A stretch of DNA of 64,000 nt, from NCBI RefSeq assembly GCF_007859755.1, contig NZ_SJPF01000004.1:248894-312893 (forward strand). The letters are read 5' to 3'. The position numbers and the translations under genes were made by a program. Positions within the stretch are counted from its first letter, which is position 1, and each line of letters starts with the position of its first letter. Source of the stretch: Blastopirellula retiformator. GTDB lineage: Bacteria; Planctomycetota; Planctomycetia; Pirellulales; Pirellulaceae. The notes under the pieces are model-generated. The model was not told the DNA's origin, did not search any database, and was given only the letters and a program-made list of their open reading frames with translations. Below are positions 28,155 to 36,526 of the stretch, in pieces.

Positions 28155-29738
28155 TTATTCCCACTCGATCGTCGCCGGCGGCTTGGTGCTGATGTCGTAA
28201 CAGACGCGGTTGACCCCTTTGACCTCGTTGATGATCCGGGTCGAAATCCGGGCCAGCACTTCGTACGGCAGGTCGCTCCAGGTGGCGGTCATGAAGTCGT
28301 CGGTGTTGACGCAGCGAACCGCGACCGCGTCTTCATACGTTCGGGCATCGCCCATTACGCCGACGCTTCGCACCGGCAGCAAAACGGCGAACGCCTGCGA
28401 CGTCGACCGGTAAAGTCCGGCCGCTTTGATCTCGCTGACGACGATCGAATCGGCCTCGCGGAGGACGTCCAGCTTGTCGTCGGTCACTTCGCCCAGACAC
28501 CGAACCGCCAGGCCCGGCCCCGGGAACGGATGCCGCCAGACCAGGTCTTCCGGCAGGCCGAGTTCCAGGCCCAGCTTCCGCACTTCGTCTTTAAACAGAT
28601 CCCGTAGCGGCTCGATCAGCTCGAAGCCGAGCTCTTTCGGCAATCCGCCAACGTTATGGTGCAGCTTGATCGTCGCGGCCGGGCCATCGATCGCGGCGCC
28701 GCTTTCGATCACGTCGGGGTAAAGCGTCCCTTGAGCCAGGTACTTGGCGTCCTCGATCTTGCGGGCCTCGGCCTTAAAGCACTCAACAAACTGGTAGCCG
28801 ATGCGGCGGCGTTTTTCCTGCGGCTCTTCGATGCCGGCCAGTTGCTCCAAAAACGCTTCTTTGCCGGCCACCACGTGCAGATCGGTCTTGAAGTGCTTGG
28901 TGAACTCGGAGATGACCGACTCGGCCTCTTGTTTCCGCAATAGGCCGTTGTCGACCAAAATGCAGGACAACTGCGGGCCGATCGCCTGATAGAGGAGGGC
29001 GGCGACCACTGACGAGTCGACCCCGCCCGACAGACCGCAAATCACCCGGTCATTGCCGACCCGCTCGCGAATCTCGGCGATCGTCTGCTGGGCGAAGTCG
29101 TGCAGCTTCCACAGCCCTTCGCACTCGCAGATGGCGATCACAAAGTTGCGCAAGATCTGAAAACCGAGCGGCGTGTGGGTTACTTCGGGGTGGAACTGCA
29201 TCGCGTAGAGCGGCAGTTCTTTGTGTCGCATGGCGGCGATGGGGCAGGTCGACGTGCTGGCCAGCGGGGAGAACGAATCGGCCACGTTAGCAACCTGATC
29301 GCCATGGCTCATCCAGACGTCGGTCTCGCTCGGCAGGCCGCCAAAGAGATCTTCGGTGGCGCCGATCTTGATTTTGGCGTGTCCATATTCGCGATGCGAC
29401 GTGTTCTTGACCGAGCCGCCGAAGGCCTGACACATCAGCTGCATGCCGTAGCAGATGCCCAGCACCGGGATGCCCATTGAAAAGAGGCCTGGATCGCACT
29501 GCGGGGCGCCTTCTTCGTAAACGCTGGAAGGTCCACCCGAGAGGATGATGCCGCGGGGATTGTGGGTGGCGATTCGCTCGACGGTGATGTCGTGGCGGAC
29601 GATCTCGCAATAGACGTTCTGTTCGCGAACGCGGCGGGCGATCAGCTGGGCGTACTGCGAACCAAAGTCGAGTACGAGGATCTTTTCGTCAGAGATGCGA
29701 GACGAGCCAGAGGTGTTATCAGCAAAGGGAGCCGTCAT
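28155..29738 (-). CDS. guaA: GMP synthase (glutamine-hydrolysing)
   Basis: The 527-residue enzyme aminates XMP to GMP. The N-terminal class I glutamine amidotransferase has [17 protein letters not shown] and the nucleophile motif GICYGMQLM, with His/Glu in [10 protein letters not shown]. The ATP pyrophosphatase domain has the P-loop [10 protein letters not shown]. The C-terminal dimerisation domain ends [18 protein letters not shown], the invariant ending. ATG 29738 is preferred over ATG 29744 because GGAAGG touches the latter but lies 6 nt before the former. A hairpin with a T-tract sits in its leader. Confidence 0.97.
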   Translation of the reverse strand: MTAPFADNTSGSSRISDEKILVLDFGSQYAQLIARRVREQNVYCEIVRHDITVERIATHNPRGIILSGGPSSVYEEGAPQCDPGLFSMGIPVLGICYGMQLMCQAFGGSVKNTSHREYGHAKIKIGATEDLFGGLPSETDVWMSHGDQVANVADSFSPLASTSTCPIAAMRHKELPLYAMQFHPEVTHTPLGFQILRNFVIAICECEGLWKLHDFAQQTIAEIRERVGNDRVICGLSGGVDSSVVAALLYQAIGPQLSCILVDNGLLRKQEAESVISEFTKHFKTDLHVVAGKEAFLEQLAGIEEPQEKRRRIGYQFVECFKAEARKIEDAKYLAQGTLYPDVIESGAAIDGPAATIKLHHNVGGLPKELGFELIEPLRDLFKDEVRKLGLELGLPEDLVWRHPFPGPGLAVRCLGEVTDDKLDVLREADSIVVSEIKAAGLYRSTSQAFAVLLPVRSVGVMGDARTYEDAVAVRCVNTDDFMTATWSDLPYEVLARISTRIINEVKGVNRVCYDISTKPPATIEWE

Positions 29739-29763
29739 CGTCATCCTTCCGTCAAACCGGAAA

Positions 29764-29792
29764 CGAAAAAGCCCGCCCAGAATCCGGCGGGT
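29764..29792 (-). terminator. Terminator-like hairpin in the guaA leader (possible attenuator)
   Basis: On the minus strand the stem CCCGCC/GGCGGG is followed by CTTTTTCG. It lies 26-55 nt upstream of the guaA start and just downstream of the promoter. No other minus-strand gene precedes it, so a role in guaA leader control is more likely than ending an upstream transcript. Confidence 0.6.
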
Positions 29793-29806
29793 GAAGGAAA
29801 CCGCGT

Positions 29807-29835
29807 ATTATATCGCCATCCCGAAATGCTGCAAA
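29807..29835 (-). promoter_or_regulatory. Sigma70-type promoter of guaA
   Basis: The -35 TTTGCA (29835-29830) and consensus -10 TATAAT (29812-29807) are 17 bp apart on the minus strand. Transcription would start near 29800, giving a leader of about 60 nt. Confidence 0.65.
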
Positions 29836-30007
29836 CTAGCGAGGCCCCCCTCATTCGGCTGCGGAAAGTCGCGAAGATCAGCCCCACGCTGCAGGATGAA
29901 GTTTGGCCCGGAAGGCCGTTTTGGCCCCAGCGCCCTGGTTTACCCTTGCCGCGACGCCGCCTAGCATGAAGTCCAACACGGATCTTGTCGCACAACCGGA
30001 TGGAACG

Positions 30008-30772
30008 ATGGAAATCTTGCTGACGAACGACGACGGAATTTACGCCCCCGGGTTGGCCGCGATGGAGCGCCAACTGCAAAAGCTTGGCAATGTGACCGTG
30101 GTCGCTCCGGCGACCGAGCAAAGTGGCGTCGGGCACTCCATCACCTTTTTGAGCCCCCTGATCTGCAAAGAGGCGTACGACGGCGATCGCCTGCGGGGAT
30201 ATGCGGTGGAAGGAAGCCCGGCCGACTGCGTCAAAATTGGGGTCTTCGAGTTTTGCAAGAAACGCCCCGACTTGATCGTCAGCGGGATCAACGGCGGGCT
30301 GAACGCCGGGATCAACGTCCTCTATTCAGGCACGGTCGCCGCGGCGATCGAAGGCGCCTTTTTTGGGATCACCAGCGTGGCGGTCTCGCTGGAATGGGCC
30401 GAGCACCCGCTGTTTGACGTCGCGGCCCTGAAAGCGCGGGAAATCGTCGAAAAGATCTTGGCTCAAAAGGGGGAAGAGTCGCAGCTTTTCAACCTGAACT
30501 TCCCGACCGCCGCGATGCAGAAAAAATCGGTTGTAAAGGTTGTACCGATGGGCCTGGCCCGCTATGGCGAACACTTTATTCGCCGGCAAGACCCGAAGGG
30601 ACGCGACTATTTCTGGGCGACCGGCGACCCGCGCCCCGAGCACGGATCGGAGGAAACCGATCTTTCGGCCCTGGAGAAGGGGGATATCACTCTGACGCCG
30701 CTCCACTTCAATTTGACCGAGGATCGCTATCTCGACCGAATGAAGTCTTGGGATTTGCAGATCGCTGATTAA
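30008..30772 (+). CDS. surE: 5'/3'-nucleotidase SurE
   Basis: The 254-residue metal-dependent nucleoside monophosphate phosphatase has the N-terminal signature MEILLTNDDGIYAPGL (Asp-Asp metal ligands), VVAPATEQSGVGHSIT, SGINGGLNAGINVLYSGTVAAA and a C-terminal TPLHFNLT. ATG 30008 gives the standard SurE start; a longer frame from 29903 would add 35 non-family residues. The coding start is divergent from guaA with about 270 bp between. Confidence 0.94.
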   Translation: MEILLTNDDGIYAPGLAAMERQLQKLGNVTVVAPATEQSGVGHSITFLSPLICKEAYDGDRLRGYAVEGSPADCVKIGVFEFCKKRPDLIVSGINGGLNAGINVLYSGTVAAAIEGAFFGITSVAVSLEWAEHPLFDVAALKAREIVEKILAQKGEESQLFNLNFPTAAMQKKSVVKVVPMGLARYGEHFIRRQDPKGRDYFWATGDPRPEHGSEETDLSALEKGDITLTPLHFNLTEDRYLDRMKSWDLQIAD

Positions 30773-30912
30773 GATGGAAGGTACCCCCCAGTTCTCGCGG
30801 CGAGTTTCGTCGCGCCGTACGCCGTCGCAACTAGAAGCGCCGGCTGTCTGATTTAATCGTCGCGTCACGTAACGGATACGCGCGACGATGCGCCGAACTC
30901 CCCTGTTCGATC

Positions 30913-31374
30913 ATGAACGTACTCCGCGTAGCAGCCGGGCTTGGTCTGGTATTGGCCGCCGCTTCCTCGTCCTTGGGACAAGAGTGGCTGACCGCTCCTA
31001 GTTTTTACAGTCATAGCGACCACACCGGCGATCGCGTCGCGCAGTATGCGCCCGATCCGATCGTCGAACAGCCGTACGATCCGACCTATCTGCGGTCGGG
31101 CTATCGTCAGTTCCAAAGCACAATCCGCGGGGCCGGCGGCAGCGTCGACAACTATCACGTTGTCGAAGAGTGGGGCCGCCCGGTTCGGCCCTATGGCGAA
31201 TGGCTCCATCCGTATCGCCCTTACTCGGTGCCGTATCAATTGTGGGGCGCTCCGTATCAAGGCCTCGGCCCAACCTTCAACTTGGGTCCGCGGGTCCTGC
31301 CGTATAGGAACGCCCCGGCCGGCGGCTATGGTCCGGGGGGCGGATACCCCGGGTATCGTAACGGCAGCATCTAG
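30913..31374 (+). CDS. Small secreted Tyr/Pro/Gly-rich protein
   Basis: The 153-residue protein has a signal peptide (VAAGLGLVLAAASSSLG). The mature chain is rich in Tyr, Pro, Arg and Gly (for example EWLHPYRPYSVPYQLWG and a GGYGPGGGYPGYRNG tail), so it is probably disordered or a cell-surface coat component. No family is recognised. A strong terminator lies 28 bp beyond the stop, marking a single-gene transcript. Confidence 0.65.
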   Translation: MNVLRVAAGLGLVLAAASSSLGQEWLTAPSFYSHSDHTGDRVAQYAPDPIVEQPYDPTYLRSGYRQFQSTIRGAGGSVDNYHVVEEWGRPVRPYGEWLHPYRPYSVPYQLWGAPYQGLGPTFNLGPRVLPYRNAPAGGYGPGGGYPGYRNGSI

Positions 31375-31401
31375 CGCTGCATCCGCGTTGAGAATTCAAA
31401 C

Positions 31402-31433
31402 TGCGTTTGGGTTTCGGCCCGAACGCATTTTTT
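31402..31433 (+). terminator. Intrinsic terminator
   Basis: The stem TGCGTT-GGG pairs with CCC-AACGCA with one T-G pair and a 6-base loop, followed by six T. It ends the secreted-protein gene and precedes the antitoxin-like frame. Confidence 0.8.
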
Positions 31434-31435
31434 GT

Positions 31436-31768
31436 TTGGCGACGCAGGAAAGTCTCGACCGTGCAGTTGAGAACTGGCAAAATCGGGCAAGCGCCACCGT
31501 TGGAGATGACAGGATTTCACCACGCGACGAGATTGCCCAGCGAGCGATGGAGTTGCCGCCGGAAGATCGTGAATATCTGGCCGACATGCTGGAACAGAGT
31601 CTTCCGCATGAGGAGTTTCGCACTCCTGAAATTGCCGACGCTTGGGCCCGGGAAATCGATCGGCGTCTAGGCGCCTACGATCGTGGAGAGACCAAAGCGG
31701 TTGGCTTTGAGGAAGCTTTGGCGAGCATGCGCCAGGCTTTGGAAGCACATGCTGTCGAGAATTCTTAG
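31436..31768 (+). CDS. Addiction-module component-like protein (orphan antitoxin)
   Basis: The C-terminal 75 residues match the TIGR02574-type addiction module component. They show AMELPPEDREYLADMLEQSL, then an acidic loop and IADAWAREIDRRLGAYDRGETKAVGFEEALASMRQAL. These proteins usually pair with a ParE/RelE toxin. No toxin frame follows before the convergent propeller gene at 31861. The start is unclear: TTG 31436 lies just after a terminator and has no good ribosome-binding site, while ATG 31547 would remove the first part of the domain. It may be a remnant. Confidence 0.6.
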   Translation: MATQESLDRAVENWQNRASATVGDDRISPRDEIAQRAMELPPEDREYLADMLEQSLPHEEFRTPEIADAWAREIDRRLGAYDRGETKAVGFEEALASMRQALEAHAVENS

Positions 31769-31860
31769 GACCGAAGGCGATTCTTGAAGCGTCGGTTTTC
31801 CTCACTTCATTGCCGGCATTTGATTGGTGGCCGCTTTTCCCTCGCTCGCGCTGCGGGCTA

Positions 31861-33189
31861 CTATTTCTTACCGATGCGGTAGAGGGCGGTGTCGGTGCGG
31901 AGGATGATCGCTCCTTCCAACAGCAGCGGAGTCGCCATGATTTGGCCGGCGATTTCGTTTTCGGCCAAGACCTTGAACTCGCGGCCGGGCTCGATCACGA
32001 TCGTCTCGCCATCTTCGTTGCAGAAGTAGATTCGTCCTTCGGCGATCGCCGGCGAGGCCGAGAAGTTGCCTCCTAGCCGTTCCGTCCAGACCGTTTCGCC
32101 ATTCTCGACGTCGACGCAAGTTGCGATCCCGCGGTCCGAAACCATGTAGAGCAGGTCTTGCCAGAGCAGGGGAGAGGGCTTGGTCGGCGCCTGTTTGCTC
32201 ATCGTCCAGCCGACGTGCGTATCGGTGACGTCTCCTTCGCCGTCGACGCTCATCGCCCACAACTCGGGCCGGGTAAAACCGGTGCAAATGTAAACGACGC
32301 CATCCTGAAAAACGGGCCGCGGCACGTTCGAGAACCCGTCGCCATGGTCGACGCGCCACAGCTCTTTGCCGGTCAGCGGATCGTAAGCGCAGTCCCACTG
32401 GGCGCCCGGGATGATCGCCATCGTGCGGCTACCCCAGGTGACGACCAGCGGCGTGGCGTACGCCTTTTGCTGGTCGCCATCTTCATTGCGGTGCGGGGGG
32501 CGATCGGTCTTCCAAACGGTCTCGCCGCTGTTGGCGTCAAGCCCGCAGACATACTGCTGATCAGCGCCGTCGCAGGTCAAAATCAAGACGCCATTGTGCA
32601 GCACCGGCGAACTGCCTGGCCCGACGTTGTGCTGCAGCGGCAGCTGTTTCCGCCAGAGTACTTCTCCGGTAGTCGTATCGAAGCAGCAGGTCCCATACGT
32701 TCCGAAGTGACAATAGAGCCGGTTCCCTTCCAGCACTGGTGTCGGCGACGCGTAGCTATTGGTCGCGTGAATCGGATCGGGATCTTCGACATAGAACAGG
32801 TCGACCTGCTTGCCGATCTGGCCGGTCGCGTAGTCGACTTCGATCGCCTTCAGCAGCACCGTCGCCGCCAGTTCGCTGGTCGCCTGGGCGAAGCGCGGTT
32901 TGCCTTTCAGCTTTTCGTCGAACGCTTCTTGCGACGCTTTCTGCGTAATCGCGGTCGTCAGCCACAGCTTGCCGTCGCCCAAGACCGGCGATGACCAACC
33001 CTTGCCTTCGATCGGGGTCTTCCAGGCGACGTTTTCCTCTTCCGACCATTTCAGCGGAACCTGGGTCGCTTCGCTGATTCCGTCACCCGCCGCGCCGCGG
33101 AATTGTGGCCACGAGTCGACGGCCCACGCCGACGAAGAGCAGGCCAGTGCGATCAGCGCCGCCAAGGTAAAGCGAGGTCGAAAGATCAT
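31861..33189 (-). CDS. Secreted PQQ-like beta-propeller protein, second copy
   Basis: The 442-residue protein has a signal peptide (MIFRPRFTLAALIALACSSSAWA). It opens with DSWPQFRGAAGDGISEATQVPLKWSEEENVAWKTPI, a pattern repeated in planctomycete propellers. The blades end in motifs such as DTTTGEVLWRKQL, DANSGETVWKTD, DPLTGKELWRVDHG and DVENGETVWTERLGG. It differs enough from the copy at 8974-10374 not to be a recent duplicate. It is likely periplasmic; the ligand is unknown. Confidence 0.9.
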   Translation of the reverse strand: MIFRPRFTLAALIALACSSSAWAVDSWPQFRGAAGDGISEATQVPLKWSEEENVAWKTPIEGKGWSSPVLGDGKLWLTTAITQKASQEAFDEKLKGKPRFAQATSELAATVLLKAIEVDYATGQIGKQVDLFYVEDPDPIHATNSYASPTPVLEGNRLYCHFGTYGTCCFDTTTGEVLWRKQLPLQHNVGPGSSPVLHNGVLILTCDGADQQYVCGLDANSGETVWKTDRPPHRNEDGDQQKAYATPLVVTWGSRTMAIIPGAQWDCAYDPLTGKELWRVDHGDGFSNVPRPVFQDGVVYICTGFTRPELWAMSVDGEGDVTDTHVGWTMSKQAPTKPSPLLWQDLLYMVSDRGIATCVDVENGETVWTERLGGNFSASPAIAEGRIYFCNEDGETIVIEPGREFKVLAENEIAGQIMATPLLLEGAIILRTDTALYRIGKK

Positions 33190-33258
33190 CGGCAGGAACC
33201 CTAGGTTGGAAGGATCGGTCGGTGGGAAACGAAGGAGTGGGCCAGTTGGCAGCGGGGA

Positions 33259-33495
33259 CTAGTGCATCCCGCAGCCGCCGCCACCGCATTGCGGAGCGCC
33301 ACAACCGCCGTGGGCGCTCGGCGGAGCGCACATCGGTAGGCTTTGCGAAGCTCCGCCGGTATGGGCGGCCGGCACGCTCCAGGCTTTTTCCAGCTTCACG
33401 TCGCCGCACTGCGGGCAGGCGGGCGACTCTTCGCCACGGACCAGCGCTTCAAACTCACAGTTACATTGGCTGCAAACGTATTCAAACAGCGGCAT
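33259..33495 (-). CDS. FmdB-family zinc ribbon protein
   Basis: The 78-residue protein begins MPLFEYVCSQCNCEFEAL and contains SPACPQCGDVKLEK, the four-cysteine zinc ribbon of FmdB-type proteins. The tail is Gly/Cys/His-rich (HGGCGAPQCGGGGCGMH) and may bind additional metal. ATG 33495 gives the usual N-terminus; GAGGAG lies about 10 nt upstream. The family role is poorly defined, with an early proposal as a regulator. Confidence 0.88.
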   Translation of the reverse strand: MPLFEYVCSQCNCEFEALVRGEESPACPQCGDVKLEKAWSVPAAHTGGASQSLPMCAPPSAHGGCGAPQCGGGGCGMH

Positions 33496-33596
33496 CGCGG
33501 CGAGGCTCCTCTTCGCTTGGTTTTGGTAGGTTCGGCTACGGCGTATCATGAAGGCTGAGGCTTTCGCGAAGAAACGCCAACACCACACACGCCATT

Positions 33597-34283
33597 ATGT
33601 CCATGCACTCTAGTTTATCGCAAATCAGTCGGGCGCAGGTCCGCGCAGTCGATCAGATCTCGATCGAGAAATTTGGCGTTCCCGGCGTCGTTTTGATGGA
33701 AAACGCCGCCCGAGGGTGCGTTGATATTCTAGCTGACCGTGGCGCAAAGTGCGTCCGAATCTGCTGCGGCAAGGGAAACAACGGCGGAGACGGCTTGGCG
33801 ATGGCCCGGCTGCTCGACCTGCGCGGCATCCCGACCAAGACGCTCCTGTTTTGCCCGCCGGACGAAATCACCGGCGACGCGGCGGTGCAGCTGAACATCG
33901 TGCAGAAGGCGGGCCTACCGCTGGAAATCATCCCGGCCGACGTCACCGACAAGACGCTCGATCGCCTGCTGATAGACGCCGACTGGGTCGTCGACGCGCT
34001 GCTGGGAACCGGCATGCAAGGCGATCCACGACCACCGCTGGATCGCATCATCCAGGCGATCAATCGCAGCAGCGCCAAACGCCTGGCGGTCGACCTGCCG
34101 AGCGGGCTCGACTGCGATCAAGGGACGCCGGGCGATCCGACGGTGGACGCGACGGTGACGGCTACGTTTGTGGCGCCGAAAAAAGGTTTCGCGGCCGAGT
34201 CAGCAAAGCCTTGGTTGGGAGAGGTGGTCACGGCCGATATCGGGGCGCCGCGTCAGGCGATTGAAATGGCGATGGGCCAATAG
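33597..34283 (+). CDS. nnrE: NAD(P)H-hydrate epimerase
   Basis: The 228-residue YjeF N-terminal domain protein repairs hydrated NAD(P)H by epimerisation. Motifs are VDQISIEKFGVPGVVLMENAARG, the phosphate loop CGKGNNGGDGLAMARLL, VVDALLGTGMQG (catalytic Asp) and VDLPSGLDCDQG with TATFVAPKKGF. The ADP-dependent dehydratase (YjeF C-terminal domain), often fused, is absent here. It is transcribed divergently from the FmdB gene. Confidence 0.93.
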   Translation: MSMHSSLSQISRAQVRAVDQISIEKFGVPGVVLMENAARGCVDILADRGAKCVRICCGKGNNGGDGLAMARLLDLRGIPTKTLLFCPPDEITGDAAVQLNIVQKAGLPLEIIPADVTDKTLDRLLIDADWVVDALLGTGMQGDPRPPLDRIIQAINRSSAKRLAVDLPSGLDCDQGTPGDPTVDATVTATFVAPKKGFAAESAKPWLGEVVTADIGAPRQAIEMAMGQ

Positions 34284-34326
34284 TCGCATGCGCGACACCT
34301 ACGCGTGGCTAAGTCTAATGACCTAT

Positions 34327-34377
34327 CTGTGCCGCTTCCACTCCAGTCGCTGCGCTCCTTCCGCTGCAGCGGCACAG
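34327..34377. repeat. Inverted repeat between converging genes
   Basis: CTGTGCCGCT and its complement are 31 bp apart, in the gap between nnrE and the protease gene. It could form a hairpin but lacks a T-tract. Confidence 0.5.
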
Positions 34378-34455
34378 CGACCCCACCCAATCGTTACCTG
34401 TTTCCCAAACCGATCTTTCATAAGGCTTGGTACAGAAAATGGGGGCAGGCCAGAA

Positions 34456-36513
34456 CTAGTAGCCGTTCACGATTTCGTCGACAAAAGCGATCACTTCAGA
34501 GGCGGGAATGATGTAAGTGCGGGTCCGACTCGCGCGAGCAATATTCATGCCTACGAAGTTCTTTTTCAAGTCGAACACGGGACTGCCACAGCGAGATGAA
34601 AGTACCGGGGCATCGTGCAAGAGAACACGCTGAAAACTTGTTTCCTTGCTCTTCCCCCCCTTGAACCAGTTGGCAGCATGAGGACCAGGAGCTGCATTGT
34701 TGGTGCGCGACAGCGTGATCTCGACATCTATCGTAATCCCATCGCGACTAATACTAGCATTTATCTTCTGGCCCGGCACCGTGCTGCGGAGAAATTTCAG
34801 GACATCGTCGAGCGACGATACCTTTGTTCCATCCAGGCTAATGATTTGGTCATTCACCTTCAGGCCAGCTTGATCGGCGGCAGCACCAGATTCCAGTTCC
34901 TCAATAATAAATTGATCGCACTCACTCTTCCCGACGATACCAAGTCGACCACGGCCAGAGGATGAGAAAATCGGCGCACTCTTAACGCTCGTGTGCCCAT
35001 CGTCACACTGACTAACTGATACGAGTATTCGGCCGATCGGCCGATCGCTGAAAGTAAGAGGCGACAACTTGCCTTGTGGCAACAAGGCTGGCTGAGACAA
35101 CCTGATCAGGGCTAAGTCAAGCCCCTGGCTGCGATTCGTTACCGTTCCAGGAATCGATTGGCCTGACTCCAGTAAAACCGTTACTTCATTCCGCTCAATT
35201 AACGATGAACTGCCAACAACCCAACTTGTTTCATGGCCCTGACGCCAAAACACAAGAGTTGCCGGAATCTGCTTGGCGCCACAACTTACCATGACAGAAT
35301 AGTCGTCTAATTGCTGCTCTAGCGCTCGTGTTGCGCTGGCCAGTCTCGCCAACGCTTCGACGGCACGCTTACCGGCATACGAAGACTCGCGATTTGGCTG
35401 GATGACTTCCATCCGCGATCGCAAATCGCCAAATTCGGAAAAATCGAGCTCTAGCAGTTTTTTTTGATCGCCACGTTTAATACCTATTTCTACCGACTCC
35501 CCCAAGGCGAATGCGCTAATCATCCTGGCGTTTAATGCCGGAATGCTTGAGATGCCATCACCATTCCAAGTCAATAGATAGTCGCCCTCTCTCAATTTCA
35601 TCTCTAACGCCCAAGACGGTTTGTCAACACTTGCAATGCAAATGCTCCCGCCGCCGAACCCGAACAAATCAGCGATCGCGCCTAGAGTATTCACCTCAAA
35701 CTGAACGCCGAAGCTTGGAACTTCCTTGCAATTCTTCCACTGGAAGCGCTCTTTTAGATGCAGGGAACCCCAGTAGAACCGATAAAGATCGACTGGGACA
35801 TCGTAGTTCTCGTCGAGGCTTGCCAAGCCAATACGGCTTCGCAAGCCCACTAGGCGACCATCCATATTAAAAAGCGGACCACCAGAATCGCCTGGCTCCA
35901 TCAGGCACGTACTTTGAATAAATCCATTGTTACTAGACACCGGTGAAATCACGCGACCGAATCGCAAATAGGGGCCACGGTCGGTGTTGCGTACGCCTCC
36001 ATGCGCCGTACTAAATACGGGCTCACCCTTCCTTAGCTGCGATGACCAGCCAAGCTCAACGAATGGCAGCTCTTGCCCCGCCAACTGCGCCGCATCAATC
36101 TTGAAAAGGCCGCAATCGTATTCCTTCTCAAGCCCGATTCCTTCCGCACGAAATTTCCGACCGTCGCCGAGGAGGATGTTGACCTCTTGCCCGGGATTCA
36201 TTACGCAGTGTCCAGCAGATAGAACGATTCCATCTCTTGAAACGATGACTCCTGAACCATGACCTGACATATGGTCGAAGGTTATGGCGACAGTTGCTTG
36301 TCGTGCACGCTTGGCAACCTGAACCAACTGATCTTCTAGCCCCTGCAAAGCAGAATCGCTACTTGCGGCGACTCCCTGATCAACAATCTCCACCTCTGCA
36401 GCTTGAAGAACATCAAGTTGGCCAGCCAGGTCTGAGCATACTATCGCTCCGAGCGTTGAAGCGAAGACAACGTAGGTAGGAATTAACAGCGTCATGCATG
36501 GATGCCTGAGCAT
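34456..36513 (-). CDS. Exported two-unit trypsin-like/PDZ protein (HtrA-like with degenerate second unit)
   Basis: The 685-residue protein has an N-terminal hydrophobic signal. Unit one is a trypsin-like domain with an intact triad: His102 (SAGHCV), Asp133 (YDCGLFKID) and Ser210 (PGDSGGPLF). A PDZ-like domain follows. Unit two is trypsin-like in strand pattern (LDLALIRL, YIIPASEVIAFV), but His is lost (SSSLI) and Ser is replaced in SSRCGSPVFDL. A second PDZ (GAAADQAGLKVNDQIISLDG) lies inside it. ATG 36513 follows the upstream stop by 13 bp with GAGG 9 nt before, so it forms an operon with 36527-37966. Confidence 0.82.
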   Translation of the reverse strand: MLRHPCMTLLIPTYVVFASTLGAIVCSDLAGQLDVLQAAEVEIVDQGVAASSDSALQGLEDQLVQVAKRARQATVAITFDHMSGHGSGVIVSRDGIVLSAGHCVMNPGQEVNILLGDGRKFRAEGIGLEKEYDCGLFKIDAAQLAGQELPFVELGWSSQLRKGEPVFSTAHGGVRNTDRGPYLRFGRVISPVSSNNGFIQSTCLMEPGDSGGPLFNMDGRLVGLRSRIGLASLDENYDVPVDLYRFYWGSLHLKERFQWKNCKEVPSFGVQFEVNTLGAIADLFGFGGGSICIASVDKPSWALEMKLREGDYLLTWNGDGISSIPALNARMISAFALGESVEIGIKRGDQKKLLELDFSEFGDLRSRMEVIQPNRESSYAGKRAVEALARLASATRALEQQLDDYSVMVSCGAKQIPATLVFWRQGHETSWVVGSSSLIERNEVTVLLESGQSIPGTVTNRSQGLDLALIRLSQPALLPQGKLSPLTFSDRPIGRILVSVSQCDDGHTSVKSAPIFSSSGRGRLGIVGKSECDQFIIEELESGAAADQAGLKVNDQIISLDGTKVSSLDDVLKFLRSTVPGQKINASISRDGITIDVEITLSRTNNAAPGPHAANWFKGGKSKETSFQRVLLHDAPVLSSRCGSPVFDLKKNFVGMNIARASRTRTYIIPASEVIAFVDEIVNGY

Positions 36514-36526
36514 TCTTCTTTTCCTC

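Noticed and set aside
31436-31860. Complete toxin-antitoxin system
   Set aside because: No toxin-like frame was found on either side of the antitoxin-like gene.
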